The notes: generated by a model not told the origin, from the sequence alone. A stretch of 64,000 nucleotides of DNA from Sphingomonas sp. URHD0057 (GCF_000620665.1 NZ_JIAU01000008.1:1-64000); one strand, 5' to 3'; positions 15,118-23,761 are shown, numbered from the stretch's first letter. Translations and numbers: made by a program.

Positions 15118-15963
15118 GTGCAAACCGTTAGTGAATCATTGGAATCCGGCGCTCTCGACTTCGCGCTCTCATGCTTCGTAGCTGATGGCGATCGGATCGC
15201 CTTCGTCCCCACCATGGGGGCACTGCATGATGGACATCTGGCGCTTGTCGCTCAGGGGAAGGAGCTAGCCGACCGCGTTGTCGTCTCGATCTTCGTCAAT
15301 CCTCTCCAATTCAACGACGCGTCGGATCTCGAACGCTATCCGCGAGAGAAGGAGAGCGATCTTGCGAAGCTCGAAGCGGCGGGTTGCGATTTGGTTTGGT
15401 TGCCGAGCGCGAGCGATCTCTATCCGGAAGGATTCGCAACTTCGGTCCGAGTAGCCGGCGTCAGCGAACGCTGGGAAGGCGAACACCGGCCGGGGCATTT
15501 CGAGGGCGTGGCGACGGTCGTTGCCAAGTTGTTCAATGAAGTCGTTCCGAACGTCGCCCTCTTCGGCGAGAAGGATTTTCAGCAACTGGCGGTCATTCGC
15601 CGAATGGCGATCGACCTGGGGCTATGCGACAATATTGTCGGCGTGCCGACGGTGCGGGAAACGGACGGCCTCGCCCTCTCCTCCCGCAACGCCTATCTTT
15701 CGCTCGACGAGCGGCAGCAGGCGCTGGCCTTGCCCCGGGCGCTGGAGGCGGCGCGCGCCGCCATCCTCAGCGGCAATGCGATCGACGATGCACTTGGTGA
15801 AGGGCGCAATTCGCTGCTGGAAGGCGGCTTTTCGCGGGTCGATTATTTCGCCGCGGTCGATGCGGAAACGCTCGAGCCGCTCGACCGGCTGCGGGCGGGA
15901 ATGCGCCTGATCGCCGCCGCGGTGATCGGCTCGACGCGGCTGATCGACAACGTGGCCGTCTGA
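15118..15963 (+). CDS. panC: Pantothenate synthetase
   Basis: A 281-residue enzyme that condenses pantoate with beta-alanine using ATP, the last step of pantothenate (vitamin B5, CoA precursor) synthesis. Motifs: PTMGALHDGHLAL (HIGH-type nucleotidyltransferase signature), FVNPLQFND, RPGHFEGVATVV, FGEKDFQQL and SSRNAYL. The start is GTG at 15118 with GAGGG about nine bases upstream. The usual 'NPTQF' is 'NPLQF' here, a mild deviation. It stands alone and is divergent from mipZ. Confidence 0.93.
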   Translation: MQTVSESLESGALDFALSCFVADGDRIAFVPTMGALHDGHLALVAQGKELADRVVVSIFVNPLQFNDASDLERYPREKESDLAKLEAAGCDLVWLPSASDLYPEGFATSVRVAGVSERWEGEHRPGHFEGVATVVAKLFNEVVPNVALFGEKDFQQLAVIRRMAIDLGLCDNIVGVPTVRETDGLALSSRNAYLSLDERQQALALPRALEAARAAILSGNAIDDALGEGRNSLLEGGFSRVDYFAAVDAETLEPLDRLRAGMRLIAAAVIGSTRLIDNVAV

Positions 15964-16042
15964 AAACTTGGTTGAACCGCGTTAACCATTTATTCTTCTT
16001 CGGCTGCTGAATTCCACCTCAACAGGGACAGAGGGGGTTTTC

Positions 16043-16348
16043 ATGGGTGCAATCAGTCAAAAGGGCGCGGAATTTCTAATCCGCAGCCGCCTAGCCGATG
16101 CCGAAGCGGGCGATGTCGACGCGTTGTTCGAGCTTGGGGTGACCTATTCGACGGGCCGCGGCGGAGCGCCGGTCGACCTCATCGAAGCGCACAAATGGTT
16201 CAACCTCGCGGCATTGAACGGCAGCACCCGCGGCCAGGAATGCCGCGCCGAGATTTCGGTCGAGATGACCGCGCGCGAAATCGCCGAAGCGCAACGCCAG
16301 GCCCGCGCCTGGCTGTCGGTCACCGGCTATCAGCGCCGCGCCGCCTGA
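16043..16348 (+). CDS. Sel1-like repeat protein, 101 aa
   Basis: One recognisable Sel1/TPR-type helical repeat: 'DALFELGVTYSTGRGG' followed by 'DLIEAHKWFNLAALNGS'. The second repeat is partial and the tail is basic (YQRRAA). No signal peptide, so probably cytoplasmic. Such proteins are scaffolds for protein contacts; the partner is unknown. GGACAGAGGGGG precedes the ATG, a strong ribosome site. It converges on the pal-like gene, with three bases between the stop codons. Confidence 0.8.
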   Translation: MGAISQKGAEFLIRSRLADAEAGDVDALFELGVTYSTGRGGAPVDLIEAHKWFNLAALNGSTRGQECRAEISVEMTAREIAEAQRQARAWLSVTGYQRRAA

Positions 16349-16351
16349 ATC

Positions 16352-16801
16352 CTAGCGCACGAGAACGGTAACGGCGCGCCCGGCGCCCGGCCGTTCCTTG
16401 CCCCAGCTGGTGGCGCTCAACTGCACCGCCGGCACGCCGAGCAAGACGAGATAGTCGCGCACTTCCACGGCGCGGCGAGCCCCCACCGCCAAGGCATGAT
16501 CGCGCGTGTCGCTCGGGTCGGCATGGCCCTCGATGCGCACCAGCACCTCTGGATGCTGCAACAGCCATTGAGCCTGCGCTGATAGAGTGGCCCGAGCCGG
16601 CGCGCCAAGCACTGAACTGTCACTTCCGAAATAGACGGTGTCAGCGCCCGATCGCGCCATGAAGTCCGCGCGCAGGGCGTCGATGCCCAACAGCATTGGT
16701 TGGACTGGCGGAGCCGGTCCACGTCGCCGGAGGCCCGGCAGCTGCGCCGAAGCGCTGCCCGCCAGAGCGGCAACCACGAGAAGCAGCACCGTCTTGCGCA
16801 T
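16352..16801 (-). CDS. Pal-like OmpA-domain protein without lipobox
   Basis: A 149-residue protein: signal peptide (MRKTVLLLVVAALAGSASA), proline-rich linker, then a C-terminal OmpA/Pal peptidoglycan-binding domain (VYFGSDSSVL, RIEGHADPSDTRDHALAVG, ARRAVEVRDYLVLLGV, TSWGKERPG). It should bind diaminopimelate in peptidoglycan and TolB. Normal Pal is a lipoprotein, but no cysteine occurs at or near the signal-peptide end here, so outer-membrane anchoring as in E. coli is not possible. The ATG overlaps the tolB stop by one base, so the gene is read with tolB. It may be a diverged Pal or a paralogue. Confidence 0.8.
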   Translation of the reverse strand: MRKTVLLLVVAALAGSASAQLPGLRRRGPAPPVQPMLLGIDALRADFMARSGADTVYFGSDSSVLGAPARATLSAQAQWLLQHPEVLVRIEGHADPSDTRDHALAVGARRAVEVRDYLVLLGVPAVQLSATSWGKERPGAGRAVTVLVR

Positions 16802-18108
16802 CAGTCGATCACTCCGGACCAGTCGGGGTCGGTGCCGTCCTGCGGGATCTCGAGCTTGCGCGGTTCGCTGCCGTCGATCGCGATTCGGTAGATCTGGTTG
16901 CGGCGAGTCGCGTCGGTGCGCTGGAAGACCAATTCGCGGCTGCTCGCCGCCCAATTCGGCCCCTCGTCGCCCGGTCCCGCGGTCAGGGTCCGTTCGCCGC
17001 TGCCGTCGGCGGCAATGATGCCGATCCGCCGGGCACCGGCGCCGCGGCGGGTGAAGGCGATCCACTGCCCGTCGGGGCTCCAGTCCGGCCCAGCATACCA
17101 GCCGCCGCCAAAGGTCAGGCGGCGCTGGCTCGAACCGTCGGCGTTCATCACATAAAGCTGGGGCGAGCCCGAGCGGTCGCTCTCGAATACGATCTTCGTG
17201 CCGTCGGGCGAGAAGCTCGGATCGGTGTCGATGCCCGGCGCGGTGGTCAGCCGCTGCGGCAGCCCGCCGTTGGTGCCGACGACGTAGATGTCGGCGTTGG
17301 CGCCGTTCATCATCGAGAAGACGATCCGCTCGCCGTCGGGCGAAAAGCGCGGCGCGAACGACACGCCGCCGGTCTGCAGCAGCGCCCGCTTGGCGCCGGT
17401 GTCGACATCGAGGACCTGGATCGCCGGCTGGCCCCCGGCGAAGCTGACGTACGCCACGCGGACCGCCTTGGGCGACAGCCGCGGGGTCAGGACGATGCTG
17501 TCGGCCTGGGTCAGGTACCGATGATCGAAGCCGTCGCTGTCCATGATGGCAATCCGACGCGAGCGGCCATCGCCGCTGCCGCTCTCGGCGACATAAGCGA
17601 TGCGCGTGTCGAACACGCCCGCAGCCCCGGTCACCGCGGTGTACGCCAGCCCCGAGCATTTGTGCGCGGCCCGGCGCCAGTCGCTGCCGGCCACGACGAA
17701 TCCCTTGCGGGCGAGCTCCCGCCCTTTGTCGACGTCATAGACATAGCAGCCGAAGGTCAGGCGGCCGTCCGAGCGCGACTGAACGAACCCGGTGACCAGG
17801 GTCTTGGCGCCCGCGGAGCGCCACTTGGGGAAGCTCGGGGCCGTGACCTCGGGATAGGAATAGAAGTCCTTCTGCTTCGGCGGCAGCGGCATCAGCTCGG
17901 CAGTCGAGCGCAAGTCGGAGACGATCATCTGCGTCGCCTGCCAGCCGAGCCCGAGCGACTGGTTCGCGGTCGGCCCGTTGTCGGGCGTCGCGAACGGCGG
18001 GACGGCGACCACGCTGACGGTCGGCGCGGCCGCTTGTTGGGCGTGGACAGGCCCCGCCACCCAAAGCGCGGCACCTATTGCCAGAATGAACCCTCGACGC
18101 TTGCTCAT
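16801..18108 (-). CDS. tolB: Tol-Pal system beta-propeller protein TolB
   Basis: A 435-residue periplasmic protein: signal peptide (MSKRRGFILAIGAALWVAGP ending HAQ), an N-terminal alpha/beta domain (about 30-160), and a six-bladed WD40-like beta-propeller (PD40 repeats such as 'APRFSPDGERIVF', 'DPSFSPDGTKIVF', 'GPDWSPDGQWIAF'). It links Pal to the inner-membrane TolQRA motor and supports outer-membrane constriction at division. The start codon overlaps the ybgC stop (ATGA). tolQ, tolR and tolA, which usually separate ybgC and tolB, are absent from this locus. Confidence 0.93.
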   Translation of the reverse strand: MSKRRGFILAIGAALWVAGPVHAQQAAAPTVSVVAVPPFATPDNGPTANQSLGLGWQATQMIVSDLRSTAELMPLPPKQKDFYSYPEVTAPSFPKWRSAGAKTLVTGFVQSRSDGRLTFGCYVYDVDKGRELARKGFVVAGSDWRRAAHKCSGLAYTAVTGAAGVFDTRIAYVAESGSGDGRSRRIAIMDSDGFDHRYLTQADSIVLTPRLSPKAVRVAYVSFAGGQPAIQVLDVDTGAKRALLQTGGVSFAPRFSPDGERIVFSMMNGANADIYVVGTNGGLPQRLTTAPGIDTDPSFSPDGTKIVFESDRSGSPQLYVMNADGSSQRRLTFGGGWYAGPDWSPDGQWIAFTRRGAGARRIGIIAADGSGERTLTAGPGDEGPNWAASSRELVFQRTDATRRNQIYRIAIDGSEPRKLEIPQDGTDPDWSGVID

Positions 18109-18563
18109 CGCCCCTGTTCGCTGATCCTCATGAATTGCTCGACCCAGGCCCTGGGCTGCCGCCTAGGCCTGCCCTCGCCATCGAGGAAAGCGGCGGTGAC
18201 CGTGGCCTCGGTCAGCAGTTCGGTCCCGCGCATGACTCGCTGCTGAATGTCGACCGAGGATGCGCGGACCTGATCGACCGTGCTGACGACCTGCAAATCG
18301 TCGCCGAGCCGGCCGGGGCGCCGATACCGGATGTCGACTTCGACCACGGCATAGGCGCTGCCGCTCGCCGCGAGCTCGGCGGCCTGGTCGACGCCGACGG
18401 CGCGGATCATGTCCGAGCGGGCGCGCTCCATGAACTTCAGATAATTGGCATAATAGACGATGCCGTAGGCGTCGGTGTCCTCGAAATAGACGGTCAGTGC
18501 GAAATGGTGCTCGGGACCGACGAAACCGCCGCGATAGGGGATGTCGAGGGATTCGGGGGGCAT
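18105..18563 (-). CDS. ybgC: Tol-Pal-associated acyl-CoA thioesterase YbgC
   Basis: A 152-residue hot-dog fold thioesterase. The family active-site region is clear: 'VYFEDTDAYGIVYYANYLKF' with the catalytic Asp in EDTDAYG, followed by 'MERARSDMIRAVG'. It hydrolyses short-chain or hydroxyacyl-CoA thioesters; in proteobacteria it is the first gene of the tol-pal operon. Here its stop codon overlaps the tolB start by four bases, so the two are directly coupled, which is unusual because tolQRA normally lie between. The start codon is ATG at 18563. Confidence 0.9.
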   Translation of the reverse strand: MPPESLDIPYRGGFVGPEHHFALTVYFEDTDAYGIVYYANYLKFMERARSDMIRAVGVDQAAELAASGSAYAVVEVDIRYRRPGRLGDDLQVVSTVDQVRASSVDIQQRVMRGTELLTEATVTAAFLDGEGRPRRQPRAWVEQFMRISEQGR

Positions 18564-18606
18564 CTGGGCGGCTCTAGCGACCGGCGACTCCCGCCGTAAA
18601 CCCCAC

Positions 18607-18649
18607 TTGACACGCGTAACTCATAGGTTACATGTCACCTATACGTTAC
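18607..18649 (+). promoter_or_regulatory. Promoter with inverted-repeat operator for the XRE/membrane-protein operon
   Basis: TTGACA at 18607-18612 is a good -35 box; a weak -10 (TACATG) lies 16 bases on. Overlapping it is a near-perfect inverted repeat, GTAACTCATAGGT (18616-18628) and ACCTATACGTTAC (18637-18649). The half-sites differ by two bases and are separated by eight. The position suggests that the HTH protein encoded by this operon represses it. Confidence 0.6.
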
Positions 18650-18667
18650 ACAGGCAGGGGCGATTAG

Positions 18668-19111
18668 ATGAGCGATATCGAACGGATTGAGAAAGCCGAG
18701 CGGCTTGGGCGCTCGCGCTCGCGGGTGTTTTTCGTGATGGCGATCGTGTTTTTCGTCGGGCAGCTTCCGTACTTCTCGAACCCGGGCGCGACCCGCGATA
18801 CCAGCTTCAGGATCGGCGCTTGGCTCATTCTCGCGATTCTGATGCTGCTGCTCATTGCGACCGGCGGTTTCCTGCTCAGAGGCCGAAAGGTGTGGGATCT
18901 TCTGAACGATGAGACCTCACGGACGAACCTATCGGCGTCTCAGGCGGTCGGTTTCTGGGCAGCCATGATCGCTGCGCTCAGCCTCTATGTCGCGGCGATG
19001 TTTGAGACGGTCAGCCTGAGTGCCGGAGTGCACATCATCGTCACGGCAGGCGTCGGTTCGGCACTGCTCAGCTTCGCAACGCGCGAACGGCGGGCCCACC
19101 GCATTGGCTGA
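18668..19111 (+). CDS. Integral membrane protein paired with XRE regulator, 147 aa
   Basis: A charged N-terminal helix (MSDIERIEKAERLGRSRSR) is followed by four predicted membrane segments (about residues 21-38, 50-70, 93-112 and 117-136). It lies seven bases upstream of a short XRE-type regulator gene. This two-gene layout, small DUF-type membrane protein plus Cro/CI-like HTH, is common in bacteria, although the function is unsettled. An inverted-repeat operator precedes the gene. Confidence 0.75.
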   Translation: MSDIERIEKAERLGRSRSRVFFVMAIVFFVGQLPYFSNPGATRDTSFRIGAWLILAILMLLLIATGGFLLRGRKVWDLLNDETSRTNLSASQAVGFWAAMIAALSLYVAAMFETVSLSAGVHIIVTAGVGSALLSFATRERRAHRIG

Positions 19112-19118
19112 AGTGCTG

Positions 19119-19310
19119 ATGAATCAGCTTCGCGAGGCTCGCGTCGCGAAAGGCTGGACCCAGGCCGAACTGGCGGCCCACGTGGGAGTGAGCCGCAAGA
19201 CCATCAACACCGTCGAGAACCGCGTCTTCACCCCCTCCACGACCCTCGCCATCAAGCTTGCGAAGGCGCTGGGACTCAGTGTCGAGCAGCTGTTCTGGAT
19301 TGATCGCTGA
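19119..19310 (+). CDS. XRE-family transcriptional regulator, 63 aa
   Basis: A minimal Cro/CI helix-turn-helix protein: 'LREARVAKGWTQAELAAHVG' then 'VSRKTINTVENRVFTPS' and 'LALKLAKALG'-like helix four, ending 'VEQLFWIDR'. This is the YgzD/HTH_3 short regulator type. The ATG at 19119 lies seven bases after the stop of the membrane-protein gene. Its 3' end overlaps the 3' end of the convergent DUF3089 gene by 35 bases. It probably autoregulates through the palindrome at 18616-18649. Confidence 0.85.
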   Translation: MNQLREARVAKGWTQAELAAHVGVSRKTINTVENRVFTPSTTLAIKLAKALGLSVEQLFWIDR

Positions 19311-20445
19311 TCGCTCCGACCTGTCGGATGAGGTCGCCGAGCGCGATCTCGATGTCGGCAAGGTGCATCCCCCAGCCGGGCAGGAACATGCCCAATATTG
19401 CGACTTCCCCGCCCACCCGGTCGGTCCGTTTGTCTTTCGGGTCGGCATTGGTCCGCACCGACAGATAACCGCGGTTGCCATCGCTCATGCACTTGGCGGA
19501 AACGAGCCCTTCGGTTCGAACGTAGGAGGTTCCCGGCGAACCCTCGCTCGACCATACGATCGGCCCGTCCGGCACCGGGAGCGTCGAGCGGGTGTACCAA
19601 TAGCTGTCGAGCGGCATCCAATCCCGTGATCCCGGCCGCGCCGGATTGACGCAGCCGACGGTCATCCCGGGCTGGCGCGCAACGCCGAACATCGCGCCCC
19701 TCGGGGGTACGTTCTTCTCGCGGAAGCTCGACCATGCGATGACGCAGCCGGTCTCGCCCTCGCGGCTGCACAGGGGCGTGGACTTGAAGGTGCCGCCGAC
19801 CAGCTTGCCCTGCGGCACGATGACGTTCCAGCCGGCGAGGATGGCGAGCTTCATCCGGCCCGCAATCACCGGATCCTTCTCGATCTCGCGCGCGATCAGC
19901 TGCTGGAGCAGAAGGCTGCCCTGGCTATGGCCGACGAGGACGAACGGCCGGCCGTGGTTGCGGGTCGCGAGGTAATTCTTCCACGCGGCGAGCACGTCGC
20001 GATAGGCGATCAGCACGTTGGGACGGATGTCGCCCCCGGTCGAGTAAGTGGCAATCGAGGCGAGCGTCATCTGGCGATAGACCGGCGCGAACGTCCGGCA
20101 CACCGACGCAAAGCGGGCGAACTGGGTCTCGGCGGTGACCTTCTCCTCCGGCCCGGGCATCATGTCACTGTTGAGGCCGGGATCGTTCGACACCGTCGGA
20201 TAGACGTAGAAGCAATCGACCGGTGGGTTTTTGGCGACCTCGTTGCGGCCGACTGAGCCGTAGCCGTTCGCATTGAGCGCAGTGGTCGGCAGGGGAGTCG
20301 AGCAGACGTCCTTGCGGCCGGGCAGGCACAACCAGCTTGAGTCCTGCGCATAATTGGGCGCGGCCGACGGGGCCTGGGCGGAGATCGGGGCGGGAGCGGC
20401 GAGGCCGAGGGCGGCTGCGGCTGCGGCCGCGATTGCTGATCGCAT
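19276..20445 (-). CDS. DUF3089 family secreted alpha/beta hydrolase
   Basis: A 389-residue protein with a signal peptide ([18 protein letters not shown] ending near ISAQA). DUF3089 features are present: 'WLCLPGRKDVC', 'DCFYVYPTVSND' and the nucleophile elbow VLVGHSQGSLLL. The family has a hydrolase fold and acts on unknown esters, presumably in the periplasm. The start codon shares one base with the ruvB stop (TAATG), so translation is probably coupled. The 3' end overlaps the convergent XRE gene by 35 bases. Confidence 0.85.
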   Translation of the reverse strand: MRSAIAAAAAAALGLAAPAPISAQAPSAAPNYAQDSSWLCLPGRKDVCSTPLPTTALNANGYGSVGRNEVAKNPPVDCFYVYPTVSNDPGLNSDMMPGPEEKVTAETQFARFASVCRTFAPVYRQMTLASIATYSTGGDIRPNVLIAYRDVLAAWKNYLATRNHGRPFVLVGHSQGSLLLQQLIAREIEKDPVIAGRMKLAILAGWNVIVPQGKLVGGTFKSTPLCSREGETGCVIAWSSFREKNVPPRGAMFGVARQPGMTVGCVNPARPGSRDWMPLDSYWYTRSTLPVPDGPIVWSSEGSPGTSYVRTEGLVSAKCMSDGNRGYLSVRTNADPKDKRTDRVGGEVAILGMFLPGWGMHLADIEIALGDLIRQVGAISDQSRTAARH

Positions 20446-21488
20446 TACTTCGCGGACGCTCCCGAATCGAACAGGCCGGCCTGGCTGCCCGGCGGCGCCG
20501 GCAGCCCGAGATGGGCGTAGCCGCGGCCGTTCAAGGCACGGCCCCGTGCCGTGCGGCCGATGAGGCCAAGCTGAATGAGGAAGGGCTCGATCACGTCCTC
20601 GATCGTGTCGCGCGGCTCGGACAGGCCGGCCGCCAGCGTCTCCACTCCGACCGGCCCGCCGCCGTAGAGGTCGGCGATCATGGTCAAATAGCGCCGGTCC
20701 ATCGCGTCGAGGCCGAGGGCGTCGATCTCCAGCCGCGACAGCGCCTTGTCCGCGGCTTCGGCCGAGATCGAATCCTCCCCTGCGGCATGGGCAAAATCAC
20801 GCACTCGGCGGAGCAGCCGGCCGGCGATCCGCGGCGTTCCCCGCGACCGCCGCGCAATCTCGCGCGAGCCATCCTCGGTGAGGTCGACGCCGAGCAACCG
20901 GGCAGCGCGGCGCACCACCAGCTCCAGCTCCTCGACGGTATAGAAGTTGAGCCGGACGGGAATGCCGAAGCGGTCGCGGAGCGGCGTCGTCAGCAGCCCT
21001 TGCCGTGTGGTCGCGCCGATCAGGGTGAAGCGGGGCAGCTCGATGCGGACCGAGCGCGCCGACGGTCCCTCCCCGATCATCAGGTCGAGCGCGCGATCCT
21101 CCATCGCCGGATAGAGCACCTCCTCGATAGCCGGATTGAGACGGTGGATCTCGTCGATGAACAGGACATCGCCGTCTTCGAGGTTGGTGAGCAGCGCCGC
21201 GAGATCGCCCGACTTCGCGATCACCGGCCCCGAAGTCGCGCGGAAGCCGACGCCCATCTCCCGCGCCAGGATTCCGGCCAGCGTCGTCTTGCCGAGGCCG
21301 GGCGGGCCGTGGAGCAGCACGTGGTCGAGCGGCTCGCCCCGGCTCTTCGCGGCGTGGACGAACACCCGGAGGTTTTCGCGCGCGGCCTGTTGGCCGATGA
21401 ATTCATCGAGGCTCTTTGGCCGCAGCGCCGCGTCGGCGTCCTCCGCCGTGCGCTCGGGCGTGGTGATACGGGCGGGATCGGTTGCCAT
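20445..21488 (-). CDS. ruvB: Holliday junction branch migration helicase RuvB
   Basis: A 347-residue AAA+ motor that drives branch migration of Holliday junctions with RuvA and supports RuvC cleavage. Visible: '[11 protein letters not shown]', Walker A GPPGLGKT (61-68), Walker B DEIH (112-115), sensor '[18 protein letters not shown]', arginine-finger region and the C-terminal winged helix ([22 protein letters not shown]). It is separated from ruvC-ruvA by an oppositely oriented dipeptidase gene and the GFA gene. Confidence 0.96.
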   Translation of the reverse strand: MATDPARITTPERTAEDADAALRPKSLDEFIGQQAARENLRVFVHAAKSRGEPLDHVLLHGPPGLGKTTLAGILAREMGVGFRATSGPVIAKSGDLAALLTNLEDGDVLFIDEIHRLNPAIEEVLYPAMEDRALDLMIGEGPSARSVRIELPRFTLIGATTRQGLLTTPLRDRFGIPVRLNFYTVEELELVVRRAARLLGVDLTEDGSREIARRSRGTPRIAGRLLRRVRDFAHAAGEDSISAEAADKALSRLEIDALGLDAMDRRYLTMIADLYGGGPVGVETLAAGLSEPRDTIEDVIEPFLIQLGLIGRTARGRALNGRGYAHLGLPAPPGSQAGLFDSGASAK

Positions 21489-21552
21489 CCGTGACGTTGA
21501 TTCGCAGATGGATGGCCTTACGACAAGCGATCAAGCGGGAAGGGAACGGCCA

Positions 21553-22677
21553 ATGCAAATCGATCGAAGGACTTTGCTTGCGGGAAGCGCGGCCGCTTTG
21601 GCCGCGGCGCCGGCAATGGCCCAAAAGGCGGTGAAGCAGGCAGGCTGGTACCGCAACGCGCTGGTCATCGACGGTCTCGGCGGAATCAACGATCCTTATG
21701 GCGCCGACGAGGACCTGCGGCTGAGCGACCGTGCCTGGTCCGAATTCCGGATGACCGGGCTCACCGCGCTTCGCGATACGATCCTTCCCGTCGGCAATCA
21801 GGCGGATGCCTGGGAGCAGTTCCAGAAGAAGTTGGACGATTACATCGATACTCTGCGCGCCAACCCCGATCGGCTGAAGCTGGTCGAAAAGGCCGCCGAC
21901 CTCCCGGCCTGCAAGCGCGATGGAAAGCTCGGCATCATCCTTGGCACCCAGGACACGGCCATGGTCGGCGCCGCGCTCGATCGCCTAGCGGATATGAAGA
22001 AGCGTGGAATCCGTTGCGTCCAACTCACTTACAATCTCGCCAATCTGAGCGGCGATGGTTCGATCGAGCCAAGAAATGCCGGAATCACCAACCTTGGGCG
22101 AAAGACGATCGAGCGGATCGAGGCCGAAAAGCTCCTGCTGGACCTGGCGCACGGCGGTGCCCGGACGATCGAGGAAGCAGCCGCTTTCGCCAAAAGGCCG
22201 CTCACCATCAGCCATACCGGCGCTCGCGCCGTCTACGATCACCCGCGCAACTCGACCGACGCCGCGATCCGTGCGGTGGCCGACAAGGGCGGCGTGATCG
22301 GCGTCTATTTCATGCCGTACCTCGCCGGCGACATGAAACCGAGCGGGACGATGCTGCTCGAGCACATCGATCATGTCGCCCGGGTCGCCGGCGAGGATCA
22401 CATTTCATTCGGGACCGACGGGGGCGTCCTTCCGCTGGTGATCGACGCAAAGGCAATCGAGAACGCCCGCAAGGACTACGAGTACCGCAAAGCCGCGGGC
22501 ATCGCCGCGCCCGGCGAAGGGCCGGACGTGTTCACCGTCGTTCGTAACTATAATTCGATCGATAAGCTCGAACGGCTCGGTAGTGATTTGATGAAGCGTG
22601 GCTGGACAACGGGACGGGTCGAAAAGCTCTTCGGTCAGAACCTCGTGCGCCTCTACGGCGACGCCTGGGGCGGCTGA
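21553..22677 (+). CDS. Membrane dipeptidase homologue (peptidase M19), Tat-type signal, metal site altered
   Basis: A 374-residue M19/renal-dipeptidase-like protein. The N-terminus has a twin-arginine-like signal (MQIDRRTLLAGSAAALAAAP ending AMAQ). TIM-barrel motifs: LDLAHGGART, ISHTGARAVYDHPRN and FGTDGG align with the His, His and Asp ligands of the family. The usual HxD at the first strand is 'DGLGGIND', and the bridging Glu position is 'ILGTQDTA', so at least part of the binuclear zinc site is missing. The start at 21553 has GGAAGGGAA upstream. It may hydrolyse or lactonise a different substrate. Confidence 0.85.
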   Translation: MQIDRRTLLAGSAAALAAAPAMAQKAVKQAGWYRNALVIDGLGGINDPYGADEDLRLSDRAWSEFRMTGLTALRDTILPVGNQADAWEQFQKKLDDYIDTLRANPDRLKLVEKAADLPACKRDGKLGIILGTQDTAMVGAALDRLADMKKRGIRCVQLTYNLANLSGDGSIEPRNAGITNLGRKTIERIEAEKLLLDLAHGGARTIEEAAAFAKRPLTISHTGARAVYDHPRNSTDAAIRAVADKGGVIGVYFMPYLAGDMKPSGTMLLEHIDHVARVAGEDHISFGTDGGVLPLVIDAKAIENARKDYEYRKAAGIAAPGEGPDVFTVVRNYNSIDKLERLGSDLMKRGWTTGRVEKLFGQNLVRLYGDAWGG

Positions 22678-22680
22678 CCC

Positions 22681-23082
22681 TTAGTCGGTTCGCTCGACGT
22701 CCTCGTCGATGATGTCGAACCAGTCGTGCTTGCGGCGTTCCCACACCGAATAGTCGGGGCTGTCGGCGATATAGGGGTCATCCAGCGAGCCGAGCGGGAT
22801 CGCGATCACGTCCGGGAAATTGCCGCCGCTGTAGTGAACCGTCGATCCGCAGTCGGGGCAGAAGTGGTAGGTCGTCGCTTGCCCGCTGTCGGCGGTCCGG
22901 GTCCATTGTTTGGACACACCTTCGATCTCGACGCAATCGGCGGGCCACCGTGCCTGCGCCGAGAAGGCGCTGCCAGTGCGCTTCTGGCAGGCGAGGCAGT
23001 GGCACACCGACACGCGGACAGGATCGCCGCTGGCAGTGGCCCTTAGCTGCCCGCAGCGGCAGGAAGCGGTGTGCGTGGTCAC
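22681..23082 (-). CDS. GFA family zinc-binding protein
   Basis: A 133-residue protein of the Gfa/CENP-V fold. The zinc ligands are conserved: SCRCGQ (near residue 9), [15 protein letters not shown] (about 27-41) and [14 protein letters not shown] (about 94-107). Members were named after glutathione-dependent formaldehyde activation, but most have no proven activity. The start codon overlaps the ruvA stop by four bases (23079-23082), so it is the downstream gene of the ruvC-ruvA unit. The true formaldehyde genes lie at 46.8-49.2 kb. Confidence 0.88.
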   Translation of the reverse strand: MTTHTASCRCGQLRATASGDPVRVSVCHCLACQKRTGSAFSAQARWPADCVEIEGVSKQWTRTADSGQATTYHFCPDCGSTVHYSGGNFPDVIAIPLGSLDDPYIADSPDYSVWERRKHDWFDIIDEDVERTD

Positions 23083-23669
23083 TTCGCCGCCTTCCGAAGC
23101 GCCAGCCGCACTAGCGCATCGAGACCGGCATCGGCGCCGAGCTCCTCTTGCGCAGCATTCACCGCGGCACTCGCTTCGGCGGGCTTGAACCCGAGGTTGG
23201 CGAGCGCCGACAGAGCGTCCGCCGCGGCTCCGGCGCGGGGCACCGGGGCGGTGCCGCCAAGCCCGGTCACGCCGAGCTTGCCTTGAAGCTCATTGGCGAT
23301 GCGCGCGGCGAGCTTGGGACCGACTCCGTTGGCGCGGCCGATCATCGCCTTGTCGTCTTGCGCGACCGCACGTGCCAGCTCATCCGGCGACAGAGTCGAC
23401 AGGATCGCCAAAGCGAGCCGGCCGCCGACGCCCTGGATGCTGGTGAGCGCGCGAAACGCGTCGCGCTCCGCGGTCGAGCCGAAGCCGAACAAGGTCCAGG
23501 CGTCCTCGCGCACCTGCAGCTCGGTCAGCAGCAGCACCTCGCTGCCGATCGCGCCGACCGCGGCAAGCGTCCTGCCGCTCAAGTGGACGAGATAGCCCAC
23601 GCCCGCGACGTCGATCACCGCGCCGTCGGCGCTGGTCTCGGCGAGCGCTCCGGAAAGACGAGCGATCAT
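23079..23669 (-). CDS. ruvA: Holliday junction DNA-binding protein RuvA
   Basis: A 196-residue protein that binds four-way junctions as a tetramer and loads RuvB. The OB-fold N-domain starts [11 protein letters not shown], the acidic-pin region follows, then two helix-hairpin-helix motifs ([17 protein letters not shown] and [16 protein letters not shown]), and a C-terminal RuvB-contact domain ([20 protein letters not shown]). The start is set at 23669 because the family starts at MIARL; an ATG three codons upstream (23678) is possible. It overlaps the GFA gene by four bases. A family-B repeat separates it from ruvC. Confidence 0.95.
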   Translation of the reverse strand: MIARLSGALAETSADGAVIDVAGVGYLVHLSGRTLAAVGAIGSEVLLLTELQVREDAWTLFGFGSTAERDAFRALTSIQGVGGRLALAILSTLSPDELARAVAQDDKAMIGRANGVGPKLAARIANELQGKLGVTGLGGTAPVPRAGAAADALSALANLGFKPAEASAAVNAAQEELGADAGLDALVRLALRKAAK

Positions 23670-23687
23670 GGTGAGCACCGTATCCTT

Positions 23688-23760
23688 TCGTCACCCCCGC
23701 GCAAGCGGGGGTCCCGCTGCCTTCAACACGAGCGGATTCCCGCTTTCGCGGGAATGACGA
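23688..23760. repeat. Family B palindromic repeat B1
   Basis: CGTCACCCCCGCGCAAGCGG begins the left hairpin and CCCGCTTTCGCGGGAATGAC ends the right hairpin, joined by a short spacer. It lies in the ruvC-ruvA intergenic space, two bases from the ruvC stop, and would form hairpins in the transcript. The same fold recurs as B3 and B4. Confidence 0.8.
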
Positions 23761-23761
23761 A

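Noticed and set aside
16696-18246. Long plus-strand open frame opposite tolB
   Set aside because: Arg/Asp/Gly/Ala-rich shadow frame covering tolB and parts of pal and ybgC; the minus-strand genes have clear motifs and overlapping starts and stops.
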